NCBI RefSeq assembly: GCF_937127095.1
Contig: NZ_CAKZLP010000055.1
Coordinates: 1-64,000 of the forward strand
Source of the DNA: an uncultured Amphritea sp.
GTDB taxonomy: Bacteria > Pseudomonadota > Gammaproteobacteria > Pseudomonadales > Balneatricaceae
Length of the DNA stretch: 64,000 nt
Direction of reading: 5' to 3'
In this document: positions 42,373-50,692 of the stretch, piece after piece
Numbering within the stretch: position 1 is the first letter of the stretch
Layout: every line of letters begins with the position of its first letter
Translations under genes and position numbers: made by a program
The notes under the pieces: generated by a model
Told to the model about the DNA's origin: nothing
What the model saw: only the letters and a program-made list of their open reading frames with translations
Databases searched by the model: none

Positions 42373-43133
42373 TGAAAAAGTTTTTTATCGCAATCTTGTT
42401 AGTGCTGGCGCCAGTGGCTGCTAGTGCTGCTACGGGTGGAGTTCATCTGGATGAGATGGCTCCGGATCATGCGAATAAAGAGTCGCTGCAGCGTGGTATG
42501 GCGACTTTTGTAAACCATTGTATGGGTTGCCACTCGGCTAACTTTCAGCGTTATGAGCGTGCCGCAATGGATTTAGATATGCCTAATGAGCTGGTGCAAA
42601 AGCATCTGATCTTCGGTGATTCTAAAGTGGGTGAGCAGATGACTATTGCTATGCCTCAAACCGATGGTGCTGCATGGTTTGGTACGCCTCCGCCGGATTT
42701 GACGCTGGAAACGCGTCTGCGTGGTGAGGCGTGGGTGTATACTTACCTGCGTAGCTTCTACAAAGACCCTGCTCGTCCTTGGGGTGTCAACAACGTTGTC
42801 TTTCCTGACGTGGGTATGCCTAACGTTTTGGAAGGCTTGCAGGGGCTTCAGGTTAACCATTGCACCCCAGCGGAGATGGCTCACCAGGTGAAGACCATTG
42901 ATCCTCTGACCGGTGTTCAAATGGGTGGTTGTCTGAGCATTGCTGAAAAAGGTCAGCTCTCAGTTGAAGAGTTTGATAATACTATCTATGACCTGGTTAA
43001 CTTCATGTCTTACATGGGTAACCCTGTTAAGCTGCAGTCCCAGGCAATTGGTTATAAAGTACTGATCTTCCTGTTTATCTTCTTCTTCTTTGCTTACGCG
43101 CTGAAGAAAGAGTACTGGAAAGACGTTCACTAA
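42372..43133 (+). CDS. petC: Cytochrome c1 of the bc1 complex
   Basis: A 253-residue protein with a signal peptide (FFIAILLVLAPVAASAA, residues 3-19). The heme-binding CMGCH is at about residues 50-54, with the Met ligand probably in the GVQMGGCLS or MPNVLEG region. A C-terminal membrane anchor lies at about 229-247 (VLIFLFIFFFFAYALKKEYW). It accepts electrons from the Rieske protein and passes them to soluble cytochrome c. It ends the petABC operon before a terminator at 43157. Confidence 0.96.
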   Translation: MKKFFIAILLVLAPVAASAATGGVHLDEMAPDHANKESLQRGMATFVNHCMGCHSANFQRYERAAMDLDMPNELVQKHLIFGDSKVGEQMTIAMPQTDGAAWFGTPPPDLTLETRLRGEAWVYTYLRSFYKDPARPWGVNNVVFPDVGMPNVLEGLQGLQVNHCTPAEMAHQVKTIDPLTGVQMGGCLSIAEKGQLSVEEFDNTIYDLVNFMSYMGNPVKLQSQAIGYKVLIFLFIFFFFAYALKKEYWKDVH

Positions 43134-43156
43134 ACGTTTGCTGGTCAGTAATACCG

Positions 43157-43196
43157 ATACGCGGTCCAATTTAGTTGGTCCGCGTATATTTTTTTT
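43157..43196 (+). terminator. Intrinsic terminator after petC
   Basis: ATACGCGG pairs with CCGCGTAT, then a T/T mismatch and CCAA/TTGG, closing on a 5-base loop; a run of T follows from 43189. It directly precedes the sspA leader. Confidence 0.85.
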
Positions 43197-43223
43197 ATGG
43201 AACATGTGAAACGGGGTGATTTA

Positions 43224-43853
43224 ATGGGTGTAGTGGCCAAGCGTTCTTCTATGACTTTTTACTCCGATGGTAATGATCATTACAGCCATCGGGTACGTAT
43301 CGTTCTGGCAGAAAAGGGTGTTGCAGTTGAGATTAACGATTGCGATCCAAACAATTTGCCTGAGGATCTGGCTTCACTGAATCCGTACAACAGCTTGCCG
43401 ACCCTTCTGGATCGTGAGTTGGTATTGTATGAGCCAAATGTGATGATGGAGTATCTGGATGAGCGTTTTCCTCATCCGCCGCTACTACCTGTCTATCCTG
43501 TTGCACGTGCTGAAAGTCGTTTGTTTATGTACCGTATTCAGCGTGACTGGTGTGCTTTGGCAGATGTTATTCTGACGGCAGAGAGTGCTGGCGAGGTTGA
43601 TGAGGCCCGTAAAGCGCTGCGTGACAGTCTGGTTGCTGTTTCACCTATCTTTGGTGAAAAAGACTATTTCATGAGTGAAGAGTTTACCCTGGTAGACTGC
43701 TGTATCGCTCCGCTGTTGTGGCGTCTTGAGATTCTCGGTGTTGAGTTGCCGGAAGCGCAGTGCAAAGATCTGATTAAGTATATGACTCGCCTGTTTGAGC
43801 GTGAGGCATTTCAGATCAGCCTGTCTGAAGAAGAACGCGAAATGCGTGACTGA
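43224..43853 (+). CDS. sspA: Stringent starvation protein A
   Basis: This 209-residue RNA polymerase-associated protein has a glutathione S-transferase fold without transferase activity. It promotes the stress response and, in some species, virulence gene control. The N-terminal thioredoxin-like domain reads [48 protein letters not shown] is highly characteristic (about 77-97). The ATG at 43224 was selected over 43197 because [10 protein letters not shown] matches the family start and GGGGTGA precedes it. sspB follows after a hairpin. Confidence 0.95.
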   Translation: MGVVAKRSSMTFYSDGNDHYSHRVRIVLAEKGVAVEINDCDPNNLPEDLASLNPYNSLPTLLDRELVLYEPNVMMEYLDERFPHPPLLPVYPVARAESRLFMYRIQRDWCALADVILTAESAGEVDEARKALRDSLVAVSPIFGEKDYFMSEEFTLVDCCIAPLLWRLEILGVELPEAQCKDLIKYMTRLFEREAFQISLSEEEREMRD

Positions 43854-43879
43854 AGCCGGGTTTGTGATATTGATACATA

Positions 43880-43909
43880 AAGGATGGGTTATTACTCATC
43901 CTTTTTTTT
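43880..43909 (+). terminator. Intrinsic terminator or attenuator between sspA and sspB
   Basis: AAGGATG (43880-43886) pairs with CATCCTT (43897-43903), followed by six more T. The sspB ribosome site TTGGAG comes immediately after, so this probably tapers expression from sspA into sspB. Confidence 0.75.
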
Positions 43910-43919
43910 GGAGTATGTA

Positions 43920-44327
43920 ATGCAATCGAGTCGTGGATATCTTCTCCGTGCACTGAATGAGTGGATTCTGGACAGTGGCTGGACGCCACACCTGGTGATT
44001 GATGCTGAGATTCAGGGTGTAATGGTGCCGCAGCAGTTTATCAGTGATGGGCAGATTGTTCTTAATGTCGCACCTTCTGCTGTGCAGGGGCTGCTGATTG
44101 AGAATGATGCGGTCAGTTTTAATGCCCGCTTTGGTGGTGTGCCAATGAATGTATTTGCGCCGATGGTAGCTGTAATGGCGATCTACGCGCGTGAGAACGG
44201 GCAGGGCATGGGCTTCGGCGCTGAACCAGGTGTTGAGGCGTTGTATGATGGCGAGCCTGAGAATGACCCTACACCGCCGGAAGCGCCTAAACCGAATAAG
44301 CGGCCTTCATTGAAGGTGGTTAAATAA
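43920..44327 (+). CDS. sspB: ClpXP protease specificity-enhancing factor SspB
   Basis: This 135-residue adaptor delivers ssrA-tagged proteins to ClpXP. The folded part contains RGYLLRALNEWILDSGWTPHL, VPQQFISDGQIVLNVAPSAV and NARFGGVP. After a flexible acidic, proline-rich linker, the C-terminal tail PNKRPSLKVVK is the ClpX-binding XB motif. The ATG at 43920 is supported by GGAG eight bases upstream. Confidence 0.95.
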   Translation: MQSSRGYLLRALNEWILDSGWTPHLVIDAEIQGVMVPQQFISDGQIVLNVAPSAVQGLLIENDAVSFNARFGGVPMNVFAPMVAVMAIYARENGQGMGFGAEPGVEALYDGEPENDPTPPEAPKPNKRPSLKVVK

Positions 44328-44407
44328 GAGTCGGGGTCTGAAGTCCGAACGCTGCGCTTGTCCGAAGTCGGGAAAAACTGAGGTTGGTAGCTGAGGTAGC
44401 TGAGGTT

Positions 44408-44433
44408 GGTGGGAGGCGTGCCCCCGCGGCGAA
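44408..44433. repeat. REP-like unit between sspB and dolP
   Basis: GTGGGAGGCGTGCCCCCGCGGCGAA is a type B unit as near cysQ-galE. It is preceded by a short direct repeat of GCTGAGGT. Confidence 0.75.
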
Positions 44434-44495
44434 TATTTGTTGTCAGTGTCTGCTGATTGTTTGTTGCTGCTAGTGTCCCGCGGACAAGCAGTGAA

Positions 44496-44517
44496 GCTGC
44501 GCTCGGGCGAGCGCAGC
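44496..44517. repeat. Perfect 9-bp stem-loop between convergent sspB and dolP
   Basis: GCTGCGCTC and GAGCGCAGC pair around GGGC. There is no adjacent T-run on either strand. It may help end transcription of one of the converging genes by another means. Confidence 0.6.
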
Positions 44518-44540
44518 GATCGGACTGTGGACATCTGCCT

Positions 44541-45107
44541 TTAATCGATATATTCAAATATCTTAATGATTTTCTGAATGCCATTCACGCTGCGTACAAT
44601 CCGCACTGCGTTATCAGCCTGAGAGCGTGTGACGAGACCCATCAGATAGACCACGCCGTTTTCAGTGACGACTTTAATCTGTGTTGCGTCGACCTGTGTA
44701 TCACCGATCATATTGGCTTTGATCTTGGCGGTGATCCAGGTGTCGTTGGCGCGGGCCAGGGTTGCGGTAGGACTGGCGACGGTTAGTTCGTTGTGGATGC
44801 GGCGGATTTTACGTACCTGGCTGACAATCTGTTCAGCTTCCAGGCGAGTCTCTTCGGTGGCGACCTGGCCGGTCAGCAGCACGATACCGTTAAAGCTGGT
44901 GACGTTGACATGGCTGCTACTGAGTTCAACGGAGCCTTTGCTGATGTTAACGTTGGATTTGATCTCAATTAACTCGTCATCAACAAAGCTACCGGTGGTG
45001 CGGTCTGTTGGATTTTCCTTAATGGGTTCCTCTTTAAAGCTGCTGACAATCGTAGAGCAGCCGCTGCTTAAAAGACCTGCGATAATCAGGATAGCGATGC
45101 GTTTCAT
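44541..45107 (-). CDS. dolP: BON-domain outer-membrane lipoprotein DolP (YraP)
   Basis: A 188-residue lipoprotein with signal peptide and lipobox LLSSGC (Cys near residue 17). Two BON domains follow: VNVTSFNGIVLLTGQVATEE with RLEAEQIVSQVRKIRRIHNEL, and TQIKVVTENGVVYLMGLVTR with VRIVRSVNGIQKIIKIFEYI. In E. coli DolP binds anionic phospholipid at division sites and supports outer-membrane integrity. It is last in the lpoA-yraN-diaA-dolP string, starting 4 bp after the diaA stop. Confidence 0.93.
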   Translation of the reverse strand: MKRIAILIIAGLLSSGCSTIVSSFKEEPIKENPTDRTTGSFVDDELIEIKSNVNISKGSVELSSSHVNVTSFNGIVLLTGQVATEETRLEAEQIVSQVRKIRRIHNELTVASPTATLARANDTWITAKIKANMIGDTQVDATQIKVVTENGVVYLMGLVTRSQADNAVRIVRSVNGIQKIIKIFEYID

Positions 45108-45110
45108 CAG

Positions 45111-45701
45111 TTATTCTCCGCCAAAAAGTTGATAATCTATGAGATCGCACAGGGCATGCAGAATTAGTGTCTGTGCACCAAAAATCAGTGCCGGGTCATC
45201 TGCTGGTATGCAAAATTCGACCTCATCCGGCAGTAGTAGAGAGTGAATGTTGTCATTAGTTCCCCCGGTGAGTGCAATTACCAGCATATCCCGGTCATGG
45301 GCTGCCTGAATTGCCTGGACTAAATTGGCGGCGCGACCGTCATTTGACAGTATCAGCAGCAGGTCGCCAGGCTGTCCAAGGGCGCGTATCTGTTTTGAAA
45401 ACACCTCATTAAACTGATCGTCATGGGCGATTCCTGTCAGCGCAGAACCATCTGCACTCAGGCATATAGCGGGCAAACCGGGTCGCTCATGGCGAAACTG
45501 ATTCATTAGTAAGCTGCTGAAGTGTTGAGACAATGCTGCACTGCCGCCATTGCCGCAGCAGAGGATTTTATTTTCAGACATCAGGCAGCTGAGTAACAGC
45601 TCTCCGGCATGTGATATCAGCGGTGTGTATTCTTCGATGGTTTGGGCATTAACCTCCATGCTGTTATGGAACAGGCTAATAACTCGGTCTTGAAGTACCA
45701 T
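45111..45701 (-). CDS. diaA: SIS-domain protein DiaA (DnaA initiator-associating factor)
   Basis: This 196-residue phosphosugar-isomerase-like protein has ILCCGNGGSAALSQHFSSLLMNQF (about 46-69), ILSNDGRAANLVQAIQAAHDRDML (about 116-139) and ALTGGTNDNIHSLL. GmhA-type phosphoheptose isomerases share this fold, but placement between yraN and dolP identifies it as DiaA, which binds DnaA tetramers to promote timely replication initiation. A GmhA activity cannot be excluded from sequence alone. Confidence 0.9.
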   Translation of the reverse strand: MVLQDRVISLFHNSMEVNAQTIEEYTPLISHAGELLLSCLMSENKILCCGNGGSAALSQHFSSLLMNQFRHERPGLPAICLSADGSALTGIAHDDQFNEVFSKQIRALGQPGDLLLILSNDGRAANLVQAIQAAHDRDMLVIALTGGTNDNIHSLLLPDEVEFCIPADDPALIFGAQTLILHALCDLIDYQLFGGE

Positions 45702-45712
45702 CGGTGCTCCTG

Positions 45713-46096
45713 TCAGAAAGTGGCTTCAGGTCTGAAGGCGTCTTTATACCATACAGGGCAGGAATCTCCACTCCCGTTATCCTGTTTGGCTTCAAATGCT
45801 ATTACATCAAACCGACATACTGGCAGGTTACTGCTTTTCTGCTGGCTGAGATAGTAACTGGCTGTTTTTATTAATTTCTTCTGTTTACGGAAGTCGACAG
45901 AGAGAACGGCGCCACCCCAGTTGCTGTGACGTCGACTGCGTACTTCGATGAATACCAGCTGCTCACTGTCCTGCATAATCAGGTCAATCTCACCAAACCG
46001 GCAGTGAAAATTCTTGCTAATTAGTTTTAGTCCTTGTTGCTTCAAGTAACTCAGTGCTTTCTGCTCGGCGTCCTTGCCGATCTGCTGTCTGTCCAT
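45713..46096 (-). CDS. yraN: YraN family protein (UPF0102)
   Basis: This 127-residue protein has an endonuclease-like fold: GKDAEQKALSYLKQQGLKLISKNF, FGEIDLIMQDSEQLVFIEVRSR and the final KSSNLPVCRFDVIAFE. The spaced D/E-x-K residues match the restriction endonuclease-like core of UPF0102. Function is unproven; roles in DNA recombination or transformation have been proposed. It follows lpoA, as in E. coli. Confidence 0.92.
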   Translation of the reverse strand: MDRQQIGKDAEQKALSYLKQQGLKLISKNFHCRFGEIDLIMQDSEQLVFIEVRSRRHSNWGGAVLSVDFRKQKKLIKTASYYLSQQKSSNLPVCRFDVIAFEAKQDNGSGDSCPVWYKDAFRPEATF

Positions 46097-46123
46097 GCTT
46101 TATCCTGCCTGGGTAGTGCTATT

Positions 46124-47938
46124 TTAGTTCTCAGATTGGGCGATTCCCTGTTTAAAGGTTACCCAGTTAAGGGTTCGTACAATCTGATTGTTCTTTCCTA
46201 AAGAAAGTGATCCGGTCTCGCCCTCTATCTTAGCAGACGCAGAGGCAGATAGTTGCGCAAGATAGGGAAACAGGCCGAAAGCGTCGATACCCAGTGCGTA
46301 GAGGCGACCAAAGCGGCTGTTGGTGTCGTCCCGTAACTGTGCCAGTTGCAGATGGGTGGTTGATGGCGGTGCGCTTAACCAGGGTGTAGCAACAAAGCGG
46401 ATACCGTTCAGGTCCTGATCTTCAATGGCTGATTCTGCGCCGGTATAGATCTGTGATGTAGCGTAAACGGGGATGTTGCCCGCATAGTGGTATGCCAGCG
46501 TAGGTTTAATCTGTCGGGCGGTTTGCGGTAGTGCGGAAAGGAATATTGCATCCACATCCTGTCGTCGGCGGCTTTCAAATTCGGGTCGTGCACCAATAAT
46601 CCGGGTGAGCTGGGTATCTCGTGCACTGCTTTTCTCAGTGCCTAACAGTGTGGCTATCTGCTCAGAATAATTGGTGTCGGTGTTGTAAGTGAGGCTATCA
46701 AGGATGGTGCCTCCCAGTTCGGTAAAGCGCTGCTTGAAGGCGATCGCTGAGCGAACCCCCCAGTCAGTGTCGGGGGTGTAGATTAACGCCTGCTTTTTCT
46801 GATCGTTCCAGGCTTGTTCTGCTGCCTGGATCGCTTCGTCTTCGATGGCTAGTCCAAACTGATAGATGTTAACTTGCTGGCTTCCCGGAGCGGTGTTGAG
46901 TGTTAACGTTGGAATGGGTGCCGGGCCAAAGTTGATCAGGTTTTCTACCATCTCTTTCTTTAGTGGGCCAATGATCAGGTCGATACCCCGCTCCTGTGCT
47001 ATCTGGTAGAGCTGCTCGGGGTTGGTGATCTTGGTTGAGTCTAGCATGGTGATTCTGGCTGTGGTTCTGCCTGCTTTGACGGCATTGTAGTAAGCGGTCA
47101 TGAATCCGGTGGTTATCGCTTCTGCCGGTTTTTCCAGGTTGCCGCTCAGAGGTAGATAGAGTGCGATATGTTCCGCGCTGAGGGTGTCAGTGGCGGTTAT
47201 TGCCAGGAGTGCATCCGGTGGGGTTTGTTGTGCCGGATGCGACTGCCAGAGGATCTCCCACTGCCGCATCAGTTTGTTTTGCTGGCTCAGGTCCTGTTGA
47301 TTGGCGGTGCTAAGTGCCAGTTCATACCAGCCCTGTTGGTAGTAGCTGTTGTCGAGTCGCTGGCTTAGCTGTTTTAGCTGGTCTGCCGGAACCTGGGTGA
47401 GGAGTGTCCAGATGCGGTTGTGCAGTGCTTTGGTTTTGTCGGCCGGACTGTAGCTGCTGAGCTGTATCAGCTGCTGTAGTTCGCTGAGCGTGTTCTGCTG
47501 ATAACGGTAGGCGTCTGCCTGCATCTCGCCTATCTGATATTGCTGTTCGGCAGGCAGGTTTTTTGTGGTTTCAGGCGGCAGCTGTTGCAGGTAGCGCAGG
47601 GCGCTCTGGCCGTCCTGTTGCTCCAGGGCGGTGCGGGCCTTCAGCTCTGATATCTCAAACTGCAGAGCGGGTGTCAACAGCTGCATGTTGATCTCATCCA
47701 GGAGGCGGGAGGCTTCTCCCTCGCGATCCTGCATAATTAAAATACGTGCTGCTTCTGCTTTCAGTTGCGCGCTTTTGATGGGGGCCGCGGTCTCTGCCTG
47801 CAGGATTAATTCAGCGACTTGCTGCATGGGGTCGTCAGACCGCTGTGTTGCAATATTGCCCTGCTGGGAACCACAACCTGCCAGAAAAAGTGTCACGCTG
47901 GCGGTCAGGAGCAGAGACAGGCGGCTTGGAAACGTCAT
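46124..47938 (-). CDS. lpoA: Penicillin-binding protein activator LpoA
   Basis: A 604-residue outer-membrane lipoprotein that spans the periplasm to stimulate PBP1A. The signal peptide ends in lipobox LFLAGC (Cys near residue 22). The N-terminal half (about 35-250) is TPR-like helical (ALEQQDGQSALRYLQQL, and others). The C-terminal half is a periplasmic-binding-protein-like domain with HIALYLPLSGNLEKPAEAI, IDLIIGPLKKEMV and DWGVRSAIAFKQRF. It is divergent from rsmI by only 25 bp, the conserved arrangement. Confidence 0.95.
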   Translation of the reverse strand: MTFPSRLSLLLTASVTLFLAGCGSQQGNIATQRSDDPMQQVAELILQAETAAPIKSAQLKAEAARILIMQDREGEASRLLDEINMQLLTPALQFEISELKARTALEQQDGQSALRYLQQLPPETTKNLPAEQQYQIGEMQADAYRYQQNTLSELQQLIQLSSYSPADKTKALHNRIWTLLTQVPADQLKQLSQRLDNSYYQQGWYELALSTANQQDLSQQNKLMRQWEILWQSHPAQQTPPDALLAITATDTLSAEHIALYLPLSGNLEKPAEAITTGFMTAYYNAVKAGRTTARITMLDSTKITNPEQLYQIAQERGIDLIIGPLKKEMVENLINFGPAPIPTLTLNTAPGSQQVNIYQFGLAIEDEAIQAAEQAWNDQKKQALIYTPDTDWGVRSAIAFKQRFTELGGTILDSLTYNTDTNYSEQIATLLGTEKSSARDTQLTRIIGARPEFESRRRQDVDAIFLSALPQTARQIKPTLAYHYAGNIPVYATSQIYTGAESAIEDQDLNGIRFVATPWLSAPPSTTHLQLAQLRDDTNSRFGRLYALGIDAFGLFPYLAQLSASASAKIEGETGSLSLGKNNQIVRTLNWVTFKQGIAQSEN

Positions 47939-47963
47939 ATACTTTCACACCCTGAATTTATAA

Positions 47964-48815
47964 ATGGCTCGAATACTGATGTCCGAAGCAGTTTTGTATG
48001 TTGTCGCAACGCCGATTGGTAATTTGGAAGATATGACGCCGCGCGCGCTCCGTATACTGGAGTCGGTTGCATTAATTGCGGCTGAAGATACCCGCCATAG
48101 TGGACGTTTGCTGTCACATTTTAATATCAAAACGCCGATGATAGCAGTTCATGACCATAATGAACGCCAGCAGCAGCAAAAAATTATCGAAAAGTTGCAG
48201 CAGGGTAATGATATTGCACTGATTTCTGATGCGGGTACGCCGCTGATCTCCGATCCGGGCTTTGTTCTGGTGCGTGAAGTGCGTGCTGCAGGATTCAGAG
48301 TTGTGCCGCTTCCCGGGTGTTGCGCGCTGGTGGCTGCGCTGTGTGCTGCGGGCGTGCCGTCCGATCGTTTTGCCTTTGAGGGGTTTCCACCGGCAAAGTC
48401 GCAGCAGCGGCTTAATTTTTATAGCGCATTGGCGGCTGAAAACAGAACGTTGATGTTCTATGAATCACCTCACAGGATTATCGATAGTTTAAAAGATATA
48501 GCGACTGCCTTTGGGGCTGAACGTCCTATTGCGATAGCCCGGGAGCTGACCAAGACATTTGAAACCTTTCTCAGTGGTACCGCCGAAGAGGTTCTTGCTC
48601 AGGTTGAGGCTGATCCTAATCAGCGTAAGGGGGAATTTGTTTTGATGGTTGAGGGAGCGCCGCAGCAGGATGATAGCCTGCTTGACCCTCGTAGTAGTGA
48701 GGTGTTGGATATCCTGCTTGAGGAGCTCTCCGTGAAGCAGGCTGCGGCGCTGGCGGCAAAAATTACCGGGATCAAAAAGAAGGTAATGTATCAGGCGGCA
48801 CTGGATCGTAAATAA
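47964..48815 (+). CDS. rsmI: 16S rRNA (cytidine-1402 2'-O)-methyltransferase RsmI
   Basis: A protein of about 283 residues that methylates C1402 in the ribosomal P-site. Signatures are LYVVATPIGNLEDMTPRALRIL (about 11-32), AAEDTRHSGRLLSHF, LISDAGTPLISDPGF (about 92-106) and FYESPHRIIDSL. The start is uncertain: ATG 47964 or ATG 47979, neither with a clear ribosome site. It is divergent from lpoA. The rnpB gene lies 60 bp downstream. Confidence 0.96.
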   Translation: MARILMSEAVLYVVATPIGNLEDMTPRALRILESVALIAAEDTRHSGRLLSHFNIKTPMIAVHDHNERQQQQKIIEKLQQGNDIALISDAGTPLISDPGFVLVREVRAAGFRVVPLPGCCALVAALCAAGVPSDRFAFEGFPPAKSQQRLNFYSALAAENRTLMFYESPHRIIDSLKDIATAFGAERPIAIARELTKTFETFLSGTAEEVLAQVEADPNQRKGEFVLMVEGAPQQDDSLLDPRSSEVLDILLEELSVKQAAALAAKITGIKKKVMYQAALDRK

Positions 48816-48840
48816 TTCGCTCACTGCGTCACAGTTCTGC

Positions 48841-48868
48841 TTGCTTATGGTGGGCTTGCTGGTATCCT
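48841..48868 (+). promoter_or_regulatory. Candidate rnpB promoter
   Basis: TTGCTT (48841-48846), 16 bases, TATCCT (48863-48868), then GC-rich GCGCC just before the RNA 5' end near 48876. The GC-rich discriminator fits the stringent control known for rnpB. Confidence 0.6.
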
Positions 48869-48875
48869 TTGCGCC

Positions 48876-49233
<358 letters not shown>

Positions 49234-49247
49234 ACTTATTTAACTCA

Positions 49248-49835
49248 GATGAATGATTGTCCTCGACAACTCTTCAAAAAGCTCGGGGCTTATCGGCGAG
49301 CTCTACACTTATTTAACTCAGATGAATGATTGTCCTCGACAGCTCTTGTAAAAGATCAGGGCTTATCGTCGAGCTCTACACTTATTTAACTCAGATGAAT
49401 GATTGTCCTCGACAGCTCTTGCAAAAGATCAGGGCTTATCGTCGAGCTCTACACTTATTTAACTCAGATGAATGATTGTCCTCGACAACTCTTCAAAAAG
49501 CTCGGGGCTTATCGGCGAACTCTACATTTTTTATATCTATAATACCCGCGCCTCTTAAATTCCATAAGCTCATCATGATAGGTTGTCCTCGACAGCGCTT
49601 GAGGAAAGTTCAGGGCTTATAGGCGAGCTCTACACTTATTTAACTCAGATGAATGATTGTCCTCGACAACTCTTACAAAAGATCAGGGCTTATCGTTGAG
49701 CTCTACATTTTTTATATCTCATAATACCCGCACCTCTTAAATCTCATAGGCTTGATATGAGCGCTTGTCCTTGACAACTCTTCAGAAAGAACAGGGTTTA
49801 TGGGTGATCGCTGCACATTTTCTTAGTTTGACGAC
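49248..49835 (+). repeat. Tandem array of about seven copies of the rnpB 3' end
   Basis: Copies of GATGAATGATTGTCCTCGAC...GGGCTTATCGNCGAGCTCTACAC begin at 49248, 49321, 49394 and 49467 (strict 73-bp period), then at about 49580 (partial), 49648 and about 49762 (degraded). The parent is the rnpB tail at 49187. Each copy can fold a hairpin, because CTCGAC pairs with GTCGAG in several copies. A second 52-bp unit with TATAATACCCGC is inserted at 49526-49577 and again at 49707-49759. This parallels the 3' rnpB repeats known in E. coli, but differs in sequence and period. Confidence 0.9.
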
Positions 49836-50128
49836 AATATTTTAGACGTTTCGGCGGCAGAGCTGCTTTGGGAGCCAGGGATTGTTCGTAAAGGCTGGCA
49901 TGTTTGTCAGTAGTGCTGCTTTGAATGTCTTTGAATTAATAAAGTTGTATTTTTCTTTTTCTTTTTTTTCATCTGTTGGTTGCCTCTGTTCTGTAGTTGT
50001 TAATCGTCTCTTGTTTCAACTCTCTGTTTTATCTCCTGTTTTTTTCTGGCGCTTCGATGCAGGAAAAAACTGTATTCGTCAGGCTCATAATCTTGCTTTT
50101 TATAGTGCTGTACTGAGGAGTTTCTCCC

Positions 50129-50157
50129 TTGCAAACCAGTGGGTTAATTCCTATAGT
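50129..50157 (+). promoter_or_regulatory. mraZ (dcw cluster) promoter
   Basis: TTGCAA, 17 bases, TATAGT; transcription would start near 50164, immediately before the MraZ-type boxes. Pattern-based but well placed. Confidence 0.7.
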
Positions 50158-50166
50158 GTGCACTAG

Positions 50167-50201
50167 TGGGAAATTGTGGGTAAATGTGGGTTAATTTGGT
50201 T
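50167..50201 (+). promoter_or_regulatory. MraZ autoregulatory operator
   Basis: Three direct TGGG[A/T] repeats start at 50167, 50177 and 50187, exactly 10 bp apart, followed by a weaker TTGGT at 50196. MraZ is known to bind such TGGGN repeats with 5-bp spacers to repress its own operon. The site lies just after the predicted transcription start. Confidence 0.85.
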
Positions 50202-50215
50202 TTCGGGAGAGCTTT

Positions 50216-50674
50216 TTGCAGTTTCGTGGTGTCAATCCAATCAATCTGGATGCTAAAGGCCGTATGGCCATACCAGCACGCTACCGTGACACGATCACGG
50301 AGCACTGCTGTGGGCACCTGGTTGCGACGATTGATACAGAGGAACGCTGCTTGTTGTTGTACCCGCTGGCTGAATGGGAAGTGATTCAGGAAAAGATTGA
50401 AGCGCTTCCCAGTTTTAACCCTGCGGCCCGCCGTATTCAGCGCTTACTGATCGGTCATGCTACCGATATTGATATGGATGGCAATGGGCGTTTGCTGTTG
50501 CCCGCACCGCTACGTGACTATGCCGGACTGAATAAGAAGATTGTTCTGCTGGGGCAGGGTAATAAGTTTGAGATCTGGAGCGAGGATCTCTGGCTGGCGA
50601 CCCGTGAAGAGTATCTGGCTGAAGCGGATGGTGGTGCAGAACTACCGAACGAGTTACAGAATTTATCACTTTAA
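50216..50674 (+). CDS. mraZ: Transcriptional regulator MraZ
   Basis: This 152-residue AbrB-fold repressor of the division and cell wall cluster has two copies of the DXXXR motif: NLDAKGRMAIPARYRD (about 10-25) and DMDGNGRLLLPAPLRDYAG (about 86-104). Length matches the family. The start is a TTG at 50216, because QFRGVNPINLDAKGR is the conserved N-terminus and GGGAG lies eight bases upstream; no ATG is available there. Its target boxes lie directly upstream. Confidence 0.95.
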   Translation: MQFRGVNPINLDAKGRMAIPARYRDTITEHCCGHLVATIDTEERCLLLYPLAEWEVIQEKIEALPSFNPAARRIQRLLIGHATDIDMDGNGRLLLPAPLRDYAGLNKKIVLLGQGNKFEIWSEDLWLATREEYLAEADGGAELPNELQNLSL

Positions 50675-50692
50675 ACCGACAGGGGTTAGCAC

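Larger units (their letters stand above)
49836..50215. other. Intergenic region upstream of mraZ
   Basis: This gap of about 380 bp has no convincing gene. The left two-thirds is T-rich with no recognised motif. The right end carries the mraZ promoter (50129-50157) and operator (50167-50201). A 94-codon frame at 49882-50166 has no ribosome site and covers the promoter, so I reject it. Confidence 0.65.

Noticed and set aside
45111..45701. Calling the SIS-domain gene phosphoheptose isomerase gmhA
   Set aside because: Gene order lpoA-yraN-this-dolP is the DiaA context, and no heptose genes are nearby; activity remains untested.
49248..49835. Regular direct repeats resembling a CRISPR array
   Set aside because: The 73-bp units are contiguous copies of the rnpB tail, with no unique spacers and no cas genes.
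49882..50166. 94-codon open frame upstream of mraZ
   Set aside because: No ribosome site, low-complexity Phe/Ser/Leu composition, and it covers the mraZ promoter.
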